A DNA stretch of 64,000 nucleotides from Granulosicoccus sp963833195 (GTDB lineage Bacteria; Pseudomonadota; Gammaproteobacteria; Granulosicoccales; Granulosicoccaceae), in assembly GCA_963833195.1 (NCBI GenBank), contig CAWHXF010000027.1, positions 2,852,001-2,916,000 of the forward strand, in the 5' to 3' direction. The position numbers and the translations under genes are program-made. The first letter of the stretch is position 1, and each line of letters starts with the position of its first letter. This document shows positions 1 through 8,612 of this stretch, in pieces. The notes below the pieces were generated by a model that saw only the letters and a list, made by a program, of their open reading frames with translations, had not been told where the DNA came from and searched no databases.

Positions 1-1412
1 TCCGCGAACTGCAGGCTGTAGTCCGGGATGCGGCGGTTCATGCCGGCCAGACCCACGAAGTGCATGGGGAAGAACAGCACGTTCACGAAGATCGTCGAGA
101 TCCAGAAGTGCGCGACGCCGAGCTTCTCGTCGTACATGTTGCCCGTCCACTTCGGCAGCCAGTAATAGGTCGCCGCCATGATCGAGTAGATGGCGCCCGG
201 TACCAGCACGTAGTGGAAGTGCGCCACGACGAAGTAGGTGTCGTGGTACTGGATGTCGGCCGGCGTGATCGCGAGCATCAGCCCGGACAGGCCGCCGATG
301 GTGAACATGATGACGAAGCCGATCGCGAACAGCATCGGCGTCTCGAAGGTCATCGCGCCCTTCCACATCGTGGCCACCCAGTTGAACACCTTCACGCCGG
401 TGGGCACCGAGATGATCATCGTGGTCATCATGAAGAACAGCGACCCCGCCAGCGGCATGCCCGTCGTGAACATGTGGTGCGCCCAGACGATGAAGGACAG
501 GAACGCGATGGAGGCGGTGGCGTACACCATCGAGTCGTAGCCGAACAGCGGCTTTCTCGCGAAGGTGGGGATGATCGAGCTGATGATGCCGAACGCCGGC
601 AGGATCAGGATGTACACCTCGGGGTGGCCGAAGAACCAGAAGATGTGCTGGAACATGACGGGGTCGCCGCCGCCGGCCGCGTTGAAGAAGCTCGTGCCGA
701 AGTAGCGGTCGGTCAGCAGCATGGTGATCGCACCCGCCAGGACCGGAATGGTCGCGATGAGCAGGTAGGCCGTGATGAGCCAGGTCCACACGAACATGGG
801 CATGCGCATGAAGGTCATGCCCGGGGCACGCATGTTGAAGATCGTGGCCACGATGTTGATCGAGCCCATGACCGAGCTGATGCCCAGGAAGTGGATCGCG
901 AAGATCACGAACGCGAAGCTGTCGCCCATCTGCAGGGACAGCGGCGGGTAGAGCGTCCAGCCACCGGCCGGCCCGCCGGAGGGCATGAAGAGCGTGGACA
1001 GCAGGATCGCGAACGCGAACGGCATGATCCAGAAGGACCAGTTGTTCAGCCGCGGCAGCGCCATGTCCGGTGCCCCGATCATCATCGGGATCATCCAGTT
1101 CGCGAGGCCCACGAAGGCCGGCATGACCACGCCGAAGATCATGACGAGCGCGTGCATCGTCGTCATGGAGTTGAAGAACATCGGATCGACGATCTGGATG
1201 CCCGGCTGGAAGAGCTCCGCCCGGATCACGAGCGCCATGGCGCCGCCGATGAAGAACATGATCAGCGAGAACCACAGGTACATCGAACCGATGTCCTTGT
1301 GGTTGGTCGTCGTGATCCAGCGCATCAGACCCTTCGGGGGCCCGTGCTCGGCGTGATCGTGGTCGTGATGACCGTGATCGTCGGCCGCGTGATGGGTGAC
1401 GTCGGTGCTCAT
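1..1412 (-). CDS. coxA: Cytochrome c oxidase subunit I, C-terminus cut by window edge
   Basis: Catalytic subunit of the aa3-type terminal oxidase in the inner membrane, reducing O2 with electrons from subunit II while pumping protons. The minus strand reads without a stop for 470 codons from an ATG at 1412. Visible motifs in order: TTNHKDIGSMYLWFS near the N-terminus, the heme a histidine in TMHALVMIFG, the Cu-B histidine and cross-linked tyrosine in FGHPEVYILILP, the Cu-B pair in WAHHMFTTG, and the heme ligands in HDTYFVVAHFHYVL. Family members are about 530 residues, so roughly 60 are missing. The His-rich N-terminus (HHDHDHAEH) is unremarkable. Its ATG overlaps the coxB stop as ATGA, so the two are translationally coupled. 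Confidence 0.96.
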   Translation of the reverse strand, partial: MSTDVTHHAADDHGHHDHDHAEHGPPKGLMRWITTTNHKDIGSMYLWFSLIMFFIGGAMALVIRAELFQPGIQIVDPMFFNSMTTMHALVMIFGVVMPAFVGLANWMIPMMIGAPDMALPRLNNWSFWIMPFAFAILLSTLFMPSGGPAGGWTLYPPLSLQMGDSFAFVIFAIHFLGISSVMGSINIVATIFNMRAPGMTFMRMPMFVWTWLITAYLLIATIPVLAGAITMLLTDRYFGTSFFNAAGGGDPVMFQHIFWFFGHPEVYILILPAFGIISSIIPTFARKPLFGYDSMVYATASIAFLSFIVWAHHMFTTGMPLAGSLFFMMTTMIISVPTGVKVFNWVATMWKGAMTFETPMLFAIGFVIMFTIGGLSGLMLAITPADIQYHDTYFVVAHFHYVLVPGAIYSIMAATYYWLPKWTGNMYDEKLGVAHFWISTIFVNVLFFPMHFVGLAGMNRRIPDYSLQFA

Positions 1413-2767
1413 CGGTCGGCTGCTCCGGACTGGGCGGGTGCGAGGACGTTGAAGTCGGGAAGGGAGATGCCGGAGGCGGCCAGGCGCTCTTCCGCCGCGG
1501 CGCCGGTCTGGACGGGGACGGCGGAGGCCGTGTCCACGTCGGCGGCCGCGGCGGCACCGGAGGCGGCGGCGGTGGGGCCCGCGCGCAGCGCGCGCACCGC
1601 GGACGGCTGCACGGTGTCGCCCGTGGCGTTGCCGAAGGCGTTGCGCTGGTAGGTCACGACGGCCGCGAGGTCCGCATCGTCGAGCACCTGCGAGAACGCC
1701 GACATGCCGGTGCCCGGCACCCCGTCCGCGACGGTGGCGAGGTGCGCATCGATGTCACCGTTGACGACGGGCGAGCCCGCGATGGCGGGGAACATGCCCG
1801 GAATGCCCTGGCCTTCCTTCTGGTGGCAGCCGACGCAGGTGGTGCCGTAGACGGCCTCGCCGCGTGCCATGAGCTGGTCGTGGGAGAAGTCCTGCAACGC
1901 CTCGTCGGCGGCGGCGACCCTCCCCTCCTGCTGTTCGGCGATCCAGGCGTCGAACTCGTCCGGTGGGACCGCGCGCACGACGATGGGCATGAACCCGTGG
2001 TCCCGCCCGCAGAGCTCGGCGCACTTGCCGCGATAGATGCCGGGCTCCTCTATGGTGGCCCAGTTCTCGTTGATGAAGCCCGGGATGGCGTCCTTCTTCA
2101 GCCCGAAGTCCTGCACCCACCAGGAGTGGATGACGTCGGCCGAAGTGTTCAGGAAGCGGATCTTGGTATCGGTGGGCACGACGAGCTCGTTGTCCACCTC
2201 GCGCAGGTAGGTGTCGCCGAACTTCGACAGGTCGATGTCCGAATCGATCTGGCGGGCCCGGTTCTGCTCCGCGTCGAGGGCGCTGTAGAACGCCACGTCC
2301 TTGTCGAGGTAGTCGTAGTGCCAGCGCCACTGGTAGCCCGTGACCTTGATGGAGAGCTCGGAGCCGCTGAAGTCCTCCATCTTGATGAGCGTGCGCGCCG
2401 CCGGCACGGCCATGCTGACCAGGATGATGAGCGGCACGACCGTCCAGGCGATCTCGACCTTGGTGCTTTCGTGGAAGTTCGACGGCTTCACGCCGCGCGA
2501 CTTCCGGTGCAGCACCATCGAGACGATCATGACCGAGAACACGGCCGCGCCGATGGCCGTGCAGATCCAGAAGATGCGCATGTGGAGGTCGTACACCTCC
2601 GCGGACAGCGACGTGGCGCCGACCGGCAGGTTCAGCTCGTCCCAGCCGGCCACCGCCGCGCCGGAAGCGGCCAGCAGGGCGGCGCCGGCGACCAGGGCCG
2701 CGCGCAGCCCCGTGCCCGCGGCCGTCTTCGGCGGACGGGCGGCACGTCGCGTTCCGTCGTGTGTCAT
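1409..2767 (-). CDS. coxB: Cytochrome c oxidase subunit II with fused cytochrome c domain
   Basis: Subunit II accepts electrons from cytochrome c at Cu-A and passes them to subunit I. From ATG 2767 it has 452 residues: signal peptide to about residue 40, two membrane helices (about 69-86 and 106-121), then a periplasmic cupredoxin domain. The Cu-A ligands are H214, C249, E251, C253, H257 and M260 in CAELCGRDHGFM. A cytochrome c domain follows with CVGCH at 311-315, making this a caa3-like subunit II with its own heme c. The last ~65 residues are an Ala-rich low-complexity tail, longer than usual. The reading frame stays open upstream of 2767, but that stretch has no signal peptide or homology, so the ATG just before MTHDG was chosen. 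Confidence 0.95.
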   Translation of the reverse strand: MTHDGTRRAARPPKTAAGTGLRAALVAGAALLAASGAAVAGWDELNLPVGATSLSAEVYDLHMRIFWICTAIGAAVFSVMIVSMVLHRKSRGVKPSNFHESTKVEIAWTVVPLIILVSMAVPAARTLIKMEDFSGSELSIKVTGYQWRWHYDYLDKDVAFYSALDAEQNRARQIDSDIDLSKFGDTYLREVDNELVVPTDTKIRFLNTSADVIHSWWVQDFGLKKDAIPGFINENWATIEEPGIYRGKCAELCGRDHGFMPIVVRAVPPDEFDAWIAEQQEGRVAAADEALQDFSHDQLMARGEAVYGTTCVGCHQKEGQGIPGMFPAIAGSPVVNGDIDAHLATVADGVPGTGMSAFSQVLDDADLAAVVTYQRNAFGNATGDTVQPSAVRALRAGPTAAASGAAAAADVDTASAVPVQTGAAAEERLAASGISLPDFNVLAPAQSGAADR

Positions 2768-2807
2768 AGGTTTTCCACGTCGTTCGGTCGTCGGGCGACC
2801 ATCTGGG

Positions 2808-2833
2808 GTCGATGGGCCGGCGGGCCCATCGAC
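2808..2833. terminator. 11-bp perfect hairpin between the DUF2244 gene and coxB
   Basis: GTCGATGGGCC (2808-2818) pairs perfectly with GGCCCATCGAC (2823-2833) around a GGCG tetraloop. It lies about 54 bases past the DUF2244 stop and 41 bases before the coxB start, both on the minus strand. There is no U-run on either side, so it may be a terminator, a processing or stability element, or a leader structure of the coxBA mRNA. Confidence 0.5.
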
Positions 2834-2886
2834 GGATTCGGGACGATAGCGGCAACGGCGCCGGCCCGCGCGCTCCGGCGACGCGC

Positions 2887-3372
2887 TCAACGACTCAGGG
2901 CGGAGCGCAGCTCCCCGTGCAGAGCCCGCTTCTCGTCCCGGTTCAGCACGCGCCCGAGGGCGTAGGCCTTGCCGTGGGCCGCCACCGACAGATCCCCGCA
3001 ATCGAAGGGGCTGTCCGTGGCGTGGTAGCGCAGCCGACTCCACTGACGCGGCAGGCGCACCGATATCTCCGGCGAATTGTAGCCCCACTCGAGCACGATC
3101 GCCTCGGTTCCCACCGTGATCACTTCCTTGCGCGACATCCGCCGCAGCGTGAGCCACAGGCAACCGGTCACCAGCAACACCTCGGCCCCGGCGAACGGAA
3201 TCACCAGCCACAGGCCCTGCGTGGCGAGCGCGATGGCGATGCCCATGCACACCACGCCCAGGCTCCCGGCGAGCACGAGGTTCGCGCGCCAGCTCATGGA
3301 GCGGTTGCCCTGCACCACGAGGCGAGTGGCGGTGCCGCCGTCGTCCTCGGCCTGTGTGTCTATGTCGATCAT
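2887..3372 (-). CDS. DUF2244 family integral membrane protein
   Basis: Small membrane protein of unknown function. It has two adjacent hydrophobic helices (starting LVLAGSLGVVCMGIAIAL and LVIPFAGAEVLLVTGCLWLTL), then a C-terminal part with EWGYNSPEISVRLPRQW and a DRDEKRAL-like end, the layout of DUF2244. The family is often found next to aa3 oxidase genes in proteobacteria, and here coxBA follows on the same strand, so a role tied to the oxidase is plausible but unproven. The start is taken at the ATG giving MIDIDTQ (161 residues); an ATG at 3399 adds nine residues. Confidence 0.8.
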   Translation of the reverse strand: MIDIDTQAEDDGGTATRLVVQGNRSMSWRANLVLAGSLGVVCMGIAIALATQGLWLVIPFAGAEVLLVTGCLWLTLRRMSRKEVITVGTEAIVLEWGYNSPEISVRLPRQWSRLRYHATDSPFDCGDLSVAAHGKAYALGRVLNRDEKRALHGELRSALSR

Positions 3373-3456
3373 CGCGTCGTGGCCCGTCGATCCGTCCACC
3401 CCGAAGTATGCATCGCTCGCGCCGATTCCCGCGTCTCGCCGAACGCCGTGCCGGCA

Positions 3457-4416
3457 TCAGCCATCGCGCCCGAGCCCTCGGCGCAGGTGCTCCAGCGAGA
3501 CGGTCTGCGCGCCGTCGGCACGTGGCGCGGCACGCGGCTCGCCCTTCCAGCCGTGCGCCTGCACCAGCTCCAGCGTGACCGCGAAGCGGCCCTCGGGCAC
3601 GTTCGCCTCCAACGTCCTACGCACCGACCGCGCGGTCAGACCGCCGCGGCGCCCGCGCGCGAGGTTCACCGCGCCCACGCCGCGCAGCTCCGCCTCGAGC
3701 GCGGCGAGCGACGGGTAGTCGACGGTGACGTCGTCGCGGTCCAGCACCGGCTCCGCGAGCCCCGCGCGCAGCATGGCGTCCCCGACGTCGTGCATGTCGA
3801 TGAGCCCGAAGCCGTGCGCGTGCCCGTCCACCGCGGCCCACGCGCGGCGGTACTCCACGAGCGTGTCGGGGCCCGCGGTGGCGAAGAAGAACGCGCCGCC
3901 GACGTCGAGCACGCGCGCGCACTCGGCGAACACGCGGTCGGGCGCCTCGCACCAGGGCAGCAGCATCGAGGACGTCACCAGATCGAAGCTGGCGTCCGCG
4001 AAGGGCAGGCGGTGAGGGTCCCCCGCGACGCGGGCCGGCGCCGGGCGCCCGCGCCGGAGCCAGCGCGGCCACGCCGACGGGGGCTCGGGCGCCGCCCCGG
4101 GCGCAAGGTCCAGCCCCGTCACGCTCGCCTCGGGGTAGCGCTCGGCGAGCGCCGCGAGCTCCCGCCCCGTGCGGCAGCCGAGTTCCAGGATGCGCGTCGG
4201 CGGCGTCGCCAGCACCTCCAGCCGCTCGCGCAGCCGTCCGCCGACGACGTCGAACACCGCCGCGTGCTCGTCGAAATCGGCCCGGGCGCGCAGCAGGGCG
4301 CGTCGCACGCGCTCGGCGGACTCCGGCCGGCCCGGGTCGACGGGCTGCGCGGACGGCGCCGGGCGGGTCGATCGGGCCAAGGGGCGGGCCAAGGGGCGGG
4401 CCGGTGGGCGGTTCAC
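3457..4416 (-). CDS. SAM-dependent methyltransferase, BioC-like
   Basis: Class I methyltransferase resembling malonyl-ACP O-methyltransferase of biotin synthesis. Motif I is ILELGCRTGRELAAL, followed by SVTGLDLAP and a DLVTSSMLLPW segment where BioC proteins have a comparable SNLALQW motif. The N-terminal RVRRALLRARADFDEHAAVFDVVG resembles the BioC N-terminal helix with its substrate-shielding role. No bio genes are adjacent, so the substrate is uncertain and I give no symbol. A GTG at 4416 gives 319 residues; the first ~30 are Pro/Arg/Ala-rich and include a perfect 12-base tandem duplication (4378-4401) encoding ARPL twice. A later start is therefore possible. Confidence 0.75.
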   Translation of the reverse strand: MNRPPARPLARPLARSTRPAPSAQPVDPGRPESAERVRRALLRARADFDEHAAVFDVVGGRLRERLEVLATPPTRILELGCRTGRELAALAERYPEASVTGLDLAPGAAPEPPSAWPRWLRRGRPAPARVAGDPHRLPFADASFDLVTSSMLLPWCEAPDRVFAECARVLDVGGAFFFATAGPDTLVEYRRAWAAVDGHAHGFGLIDMHDVGDAMLRAGLAEPVLDRDDVTVDYPSLAALEAELRGVGAVNLARGRRGGLTARSVRRTLEANVPEGRFAVTLELVQAHGWKGEPRAAPRADGAQTVSLEHLRRGLGRDG

Positions 4417-4450
4417 GGGGCGGACGGAGGCATCGGGTCGGCGGGCACGC

Positions 4451-4490
4451 CTTGTATAGTGCCGGCCCGCGCCTTCCGGATGACTCCCGC
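4451..4490 (+). promoter_or_regulatory. Candidate -10 region upstream of plsY
   Basis: The sequence TTGTATAGTG near 4452-4461 contains TATAGT, an A/T island in very GC-rich DNA, about 35 bases before the plsY start. It lies between the divergently oriented methyltransferase and plsY genes. No clear -35 box was seen. Confidence 0.35.
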
Positions 4491-5117
4491 GTGCTCGATC
4501 TGGCCACGAGCCCTTCCACGGACATCGCGGCGGCGCTGGCGGCCGCCCTCGCCTACCTCGTGGGCTCCGTCTCGGCGGCCATTCTCGTGTGTCGCGCCGC
4601 CGGGCTGCCGGACCCGCGCACCGAGGGCTCGGGCAATCCCGGAGCCACGAACGTGCTGCGCGTCGGCGGCAGGAAGGCGGCCGCCGCCACGCTGCTGGGC
4701 GACGCCCTGAAGGGCTTCCTGCCCGTGCTGGCGGCGAGCTGGCTGCTCGACGGTCCCGGCGCCGAGCGCGTGGTGGCACTGGTGGCGCTGGCGGCGTTCC
4801 TGGGACACCTCTACCCGGTGTTCTTCGACTTCCGCGGCGGCAAGGGCGTCGCCACGGGGCTCGGTGCGCTGCTGGCGCTGAACGGCACCGCGGGGCTGCT
4901 CGCGATCCTCGTATGGCTGGCCGCGAGCCTCGCGTTCCGACGCTCCTCGCTCGCCGCGCTGATCGCGTTCGCGCTCGTACCGGTGTTCCTGCTGATGGAG
5001 AACGCGCGCGCCGGCGCGGTGGCGTTCGTCGTGATCGGCGCGTTCATCGCCTGGACCCACCGCGGCAACATCCGGCGACTGGCGGCAGGCACCGAGCCGC
5101 TCATCGGCAAGCGCTGA
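4491..5117 (+). CDS. plsY: Glycerol-3-phosphate acyltransferase PlsY
   Basis: Inner-membrane enzyme that transfers an acyl group from acyl-phosphate to glycerol-3-phosphate, the first step of phospholipid synthesis. The 208-residue product has the three conserved loops: GSVSAAILVCR near the N-terminus, GSGNPGATNVLR, and GHLYPVFFDFRGGKGVATG. Five hydrophobic segments match the family topology. The GTG at 4491 gives a normal length; the frame is open upstream to 4404, but that stretch lacks membrane character and overlaps the divergent methyltransferase. Its 3' end is only 25 bases from the convergent tsaD. Confidence 0.93.
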   Translation: MLDLATSPSTDIAAALAAALAYLVGSVSAAILVCRAAGLPDPRTEGSGNPGATNVLRVGGRKAAAATLLGDALKGFLPVLAASWLLDGPGAERVVALVALAAFLGHLYPVFFDFRGGKGVATGLGALLALNGTAGLLAILVWLAASLAFRRSSLAALIAFALVPVFLLMENARAGAVAFVVIGAFIAWTHRGNIRRLAAGTEPLIGKR

Positions 5118-5142
5118 GACCGGCAGCGTGGAGGCCCGGGGG

Positions 5143-6189
5143 TCATCGACGCGCGACGGGCCGGAGTTCCTCGAGCGGCCAGCGCGGCCGCACCAGCACT
5201 TCCGGCCCCGCCCGCTCGGTCCCGGCAAGACGCAGCGCGCCGACGAGCGCGATCATCGCGCCGTTATCGGTGCAGAACTCCAGCCGCGGGTACCACGCCC
5301 GACCGCCACGCGCGCCCATCAGCCCGTCCACGGCCCCCCTCAGACGCGTGTTCGCGCTGACGCCGCCCGACACCACGAGCCTGGACAGGCCCGTGGCGTC
5401 CAGCGCCCGGCCGCACTTGACGGTGAGCACCTCGACGGCCGCCGCCTCGAATCCGGCGGCCAGGTCCGCCGCGAAGCGCGGTTCCACCGCTTCCCCGTCG
5501 CCCGCCGCCTCCCGGTGCGCTCGCAGCCGCACGATGGCCGCGGTCTTCAACCCGCTGAAGCTGAAGTCCAGGCCCGGCCGATCGAGCATGGGCCGGGGCA
5601 GCCGCACGGCTTCCGGATCCCCGTCCCGCGCCAGCGCCGACAGCGCCGCGCCGCCCGGATAGGGCAGACCCAGCATCTTGGCGGTCTTGTCGAAGGCCTC
5701 GCCGGCCGCGTCGTCGACCGATTCGCCCAGCACCGCGTAGCGCCCGATGCCCTCGACGTGGACGAGCTGCGTGTGGCCTCCGGACACCAGCAGACAGACG
5801 AAGGGAAACGCCGGCGGATCGAGCTCCAGCAGGGGCGACAGCAGGTGCCCCTCCATGTGGTGCACGCCGAGCGCCGGCACGCCGAGCCCGAAGGCGAGCG
5901 AGCGTGCCATCACGGCACCCGTCAGCAGCGCTCCGGAGAGCCCCGGGCCGGCCGTGAACGCGACGCCCTCGATGTCGGTGCGCGCGAGCCCGGCCTCCGC
6001 CAGCACGCCGCGCAGCAGCGGCACGAGGCGACGCACGTGGTCGCGCGAGGCGAGCTCCGGCACCACGCCGCCGTACAGCGCGTGCAGGTCGACCTGGCTG
6101 TGCAGCGCGTGCGCGAGCAGCCCGTCGGCGGTGGAGTACAGGGCGAGCCCGGTCTCGTCGCAGGAGCTCTCTATGCCGAGGACGACCAT
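5143..6189 (-). CDS. tsaD: tRNA N6-adenosine threonylcarbamoyltransferase TsaD
   Basis: Transfers the threonylcarbamoyl group to A37 of ANN-decoding tRNAs, working with TsaB and TsaE. The protein (348 residues from MVVLGIESSCDET) has the metal-binding HMEGH with H111 and H115, the nucleotide motifs SGGHTQL and SGGVSANTRLR, and FDKTAKMLGLPYPGG. Length is normal. The frame extends 15 codons upstream, but the ATG at 6189 matches the conserved N-terminus. It is divergent from rpsU, the classic gammaproteobacterial arrangement. Confidence 0.96.
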   Translation of the reverse strand: MVVLGIESSCDETGLALYSTADGLLAHALHSQVDLHALYGGVVPELASRDHVRRLVPLLRGVLAEAGLARTDIEGVAFTAGPGLSGALLTGAVMARSLAFGLGVPALGVHHMEGHLLSPLLELDPPAFPFVCLLVSGGHTQLVHVEGIGRYAVLGESVDDAAGEAFDKTAKMLGLPYPGGAALSALARDGDPEAVRLPRPMLDRPGLDFSFSGLKTAAIVRLRAHREAAGDGEAVEPRFAADLAAGFEAAAVEVLTVKCGRALDATGLSRLVVSGGVSANTRLRGAVDGLMGARGGRAWYPRLEFCTDNGAMIALVGALRLAGTERAGPEVLVRPRWPLEELRPVARR

Positions 6190-6195
6190 TGGCGC

Positions 6196-6201
6196 TATGA
6201 T
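6196..6201 (+). promoter_or_regulatory. Candidate -10 box for rpsU
   Basis: TATGAT lies in the 62-base gap between the divergent tsaD and rpsU genes, about 50 bases before the rpsU ATG. No convincing -35 was found, so this is a sequence-level suggestion only. Confidence 0.35.
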
Positions 6202-6251
6202 ACGGGGTTCACTGCGGCCCGGCCGCCCCCGCACACATGTAGAGCGATCGA

Positions 6252-6467
6252 ATGCCCTCAGTACGAGTCAAGGAAAACGAGCCCTTCGAGATGGCGCTGC
6301 GGCGCTTCAAGCGCGGCTGCGAGAAGGCCGGCGTCCTCACCGAGACCCGCCGCCGCGAGTTCTACGAGAAGCCCACGACCGAGCGCAAGCGCAAGGCCGC
6401 GGCGGCCGTGAAGCGCCACCAGAAGAAGCTCTCCAAGGAATCCGCACGCCGCGTCCGGCTGTACTGA
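6252..6467 (+). CDS. rpsU: 30S ribosomal protein bS21
   Basis: Small basic ribosomal protein of 71 residues that joins the 30S subunit near the anti-Shine-Dalgarno region. It starts MPSVRVKENEPFEMALRRFKR and ends KESARRVRLY, both diagnostic of the gammaproteobacterial form. The yqeY-like gene follows 31 bases downstream on the same strand, as in many proteobacteria where dnaG and rpoD come next; those are absent here. Confidence 0.97.
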   Translation: MPSVRVKENEPFEMALRRFKRGCEKAGVLTETRRREFYEKPTTERKRKAAAAVKRHQKKLSKESARRVRLY

Positions 6468-6498
6468 TCCTCGCCAGTCGATCGCGGACCGGAGCCCC

Positions 6499-6948
6499 AT
6501 GAGCGACACGCGCCGGAGGGTGCTGGACGACATCAAGACGGCCATGAAGGGCGGCGACAAGCCGCGCCTGGCCGTGCTGCGCATGGTGTCGGCCGCGTTC
6601 AAGCAGAAGGAGGTCGACGAGCGCGTGGAGCTCGACGAGCCCATGGTGCTCGCCATCCTCGACAAGCTCGTCAAGCAGCGCCGCGAGTCCATCGCGCAGT
6701 ACGAGAACGCCGGGCGCGACGACCTGGTGGCGCAGGAGGCCGGCGAGATCGTCGTGCTGCAGGCCTACCTGCCGGAGCAGCTCGATGCCGCCGGCATCGA
6801 TGCGGCGGTCGACGAGGCCATCGCCTCCAGCGGCGCGGCCTCGGTGAAGGACATGGGCAAGGTCATGGCGGTGCTCAAGCCCGCCCTGCAGGGCCGCGCC
6901 GACATGAGCGACGTCAGCCGCCGAGTGAAGGCCCGCCTCGGCGCCTGA
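6499..6948 (+). CDS. GatB/YqeY domain-containing protein
   Basis: 149-residue YqeY-family protein, related to the tRNA-binding tail domain of the amidotransferase GatB. Family hallmarks are the N-terminal DIKTAMKGGDKPRLAVLRMVSAAFKQKEVD, the central KQRRESIAQYENAGRDDLVAQEAGEI, and YLPEQLDAAGIDAAVDEAI. The end, SVKDMGKVMAVLKPALQGRADMSDVSRRVKARL, matches the conserved GatB/YqeY C-terminus. Function in the rpsU operon is not established; it may act in translation quality control. Confidence 0.93.
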   Translation: MSDTRRRVLDDIKTAMKGGDKPRLAVLRMVSAAFKQKEVDERVELDEPMVLAILDKLVKQRRESIAQYENAGRDDLVAQEAGEIVVLQAYLPEQLDAAGIDAAVDEAIASSGAASVKDMGKVMAVLKPALQGRADMSDVSRRVKARLGA

Positions 6949-6949
6949 A

Positions 6950-6968
6950 CCCCGCGCATCGCGCGGGG
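6950..6968. terminator. GC hairpin after the yqeY-like gene
   Basis: CCCCGCGC (6950-6957) and GCGCGGGG (6961-6968) form an 8-bp perfect stem with an ATC loop, beginning two bases after the yqeY-like stop codon. There is no U-tract, so it may be a terminator in a high-GC genome or a 3'-end stabiliser. Confidence 0.5.
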
Positions 6969-7130
6969 ATGCGTCGCACATCCTCCGCACGGTCCCTCGC
7001 GCTGCCGGGCGCGGGGCGCTTCGCGCAGCCATTCGCGCGGCACGGCTCATCGCCCGGCCCTTCCGGCCCGTAGGATGAGGTGCCGGCTCGCGCACGCATC
7101 CGCCATTTCAGAGCTTCCGAGACACCGCTG

Positions 7131-8612
7131 ATGAGCACTTCGGTCTTCCAGTTCCTCGACGCGCCGCGTCTGGATCCCGTCAAGCTCGAGGTGCCCGTGC
7201 GCATCGTGAACTTCAACGAGATCTACGGGCAGTTCGACGCGGACAAGGCGGCCGAGCAGGCCGGGCGCTGCCTGGCCTGCGGCAACCCCTACTGCGAGTG
7301 GAAGTGCCCGGTGCACAACTACATCCCGAACTGGCTCAAGCTCGTCGAGGAGGGCAATCTCTTCGAGGCGGCCGAGATGTCGCATGCGACCAACTCCCTG
7401 CCCGAGATGTGCGGCCGCGTCTGCCCGCAGGACCGGCTGTGCGAGGGCGCCTGCACGCTGAACGACGGCTTCGGCGCGGTCACCATCGGCTCGGTGGAGA
7501 AGTACATCACCGACGAGGCACTCAAGCAGGGCTGGCGCCCGGACCTGTCCAGGGTCGTGCCGACCGGGCACCGCGTGGCCGTCGTCGGTGCCGGGCCCGC
7601 TGGCCTCGCCTGCGCCGACGTGCTGGCCAGGAACGGGGTGCAGGCCATCGTGTACGACCGCTACACCGAGATCGGCGGACTGCTGACCTACGGCATCCCG
7701 CCGTTCAAGCTCGAGAAGGAGGTGGTGTTCACGCGCCGCGAGATCATGGAAGGCATGGGCATCGAGTTCCGGCTCGGCGTGGAGATCGGCAAGGACATCG
7801 CCTTCGCGGACCTGCTCGACGGACACGACGCCGTGTTCCTCGGCATGGGCACCTACACGTCCATGAAGGGCGGCTTCGAGGGCGAGGACCTCGACGGCGT
7901 GCACGAGGCGTTGCCGTACCTGATCTCGAACGTGAACCACCAGTACGACTGGGAGCGCGACCCGGCCGACTTCGTGAACCTCGAGGGCAAGCGGGTCGTG
8001 GTACTCGGCGGCGGCGACACGGCCATGGACTGCAACCGCACCGCGATCCGCCAGGGCGCGACCTCGGTGTCCTGCGCCTACCGCCGCGACGAGGCCAACA
8101 TGCCGGGCTCGCGCCGCGAGGTGAAGAACGCGAAGGAGGAAGGCGTGGAGTTCCTGTGGAACCGCCAGCCCGTGGGCATCGTCGGCGAGAACGGACGGGC
8201 CACCGGCGTGAAGGTCGTCACCACGCGCCTCGGCCCGGCCGACGTGCGCGGCCGGCGCATGCCCGAGGTGGTCGAGGGCACCGAGGAGGTGCTGCCCGCC
8301 GACGCCGTGCTGATCGCCTTCGGCTTCCGCCCGAACCCCGCGGCCTGGTTCGACGACTTCGGCATCGACACCGATGACCGCGGTCGGGTGGTCGCCCCGG
8401 AGCACGGTGACGGCATGATCGGCAACGCCGGCTGCGCACATCAGACCACGAACCCGAAGGTGTTCGCGGGCGGCGACATGGTGCGCGGCTCGGACCTCGT
8501 CGTCACGGCCGTGTTCGAGGGCCGGAACGCCGCGAGCGGCATCCTGCGCCACCTCGCCAACGCCGGCACCGACCGCATCGCCCCCCAGGGCAGCATGGCC
8601 GCCTCCGCATGA
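7131..8612 (+). CDS. gltD: Glutamate synthase small subunit (NADPH-type)
   Basis: FAD- and iron-sulfur-containing beta subunit of glutamate synthase, passing electrons from NADPH to the large subunit for glutamate formation. It has 493 residues from MSTSVFQFLDAPRLDP. The N-terminal Cys clusters are CLACGNPYCEWKCPVHNYIPNW and MCGRVCPQDRLCEGAC; the FAD fold is VAVVGAGPAGLACADVLAR and the NADPH fold is VVVLGGGDTAMDCNRTA. gltB is not next to it, although gltB-gltD is the usual order; hemE follows with an ATGA overlap. The sequence fits true GltD, but a stand-alone GltD-like oxidoreductase cannot be excluded. Confidence 0.9.
   Translation: MSTSVFQFLDAPRLDPVKLEVPVRIVNFNEIYGQFDADKAAEQAGRCLACGNPYCEWKCPVHNYIPNWLKLVEEGNLFEAAEMSHATNSLPEMCGRVCPQDRLCEGACTLNDGFGAVTIGSVEKYITDEALKQGWRPDLSRVVPTGHRVAVVGAGPAGLACADVLARNGVQAIVYDRYTEIGGLLTYGIPPFKLEKEVVFTRREIMEGMGIEFRLGVEIGKDIAFADLLDGHDAVFLGMGTYTSMKGGFEGEDLDGVHEALPYLISNVNHQYDWERDPADFVNLEGKRVVVLGGGDTAMDCNRTAIRQGATSVSCAYRRDEANMPGSRREVKNAKEEGVEFLWNRQPVGIVGENGRATGVKVVTTRLGPADVRGRRMPEVVEGTEEVLPADAVLIAFGFRPNPAAWFDDFGIDTDDRGRVVAPEHGDGMIGNAGCAHQTTNPKVFAGGDMVRGSDLVVTAVFEGRNAASGILRHLANAGTDRIAPQGSMAASA

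Noticed and set aside
60..1652. 530-codon Arg/His-rich plus-strand frame over coxA
   Set aside because: It is the antisense shadow of coxA; its His/Asp/Arg-rich composition is an artefact of the coxA codon pattern.
4378..4403. Tandem 12-base duplication CCAAGGGGCGGG as a possible regulatory repeat
   Set aside because: Only two copies and inside the likely start of the methyltransferase; better explained as a local slippage duplication.
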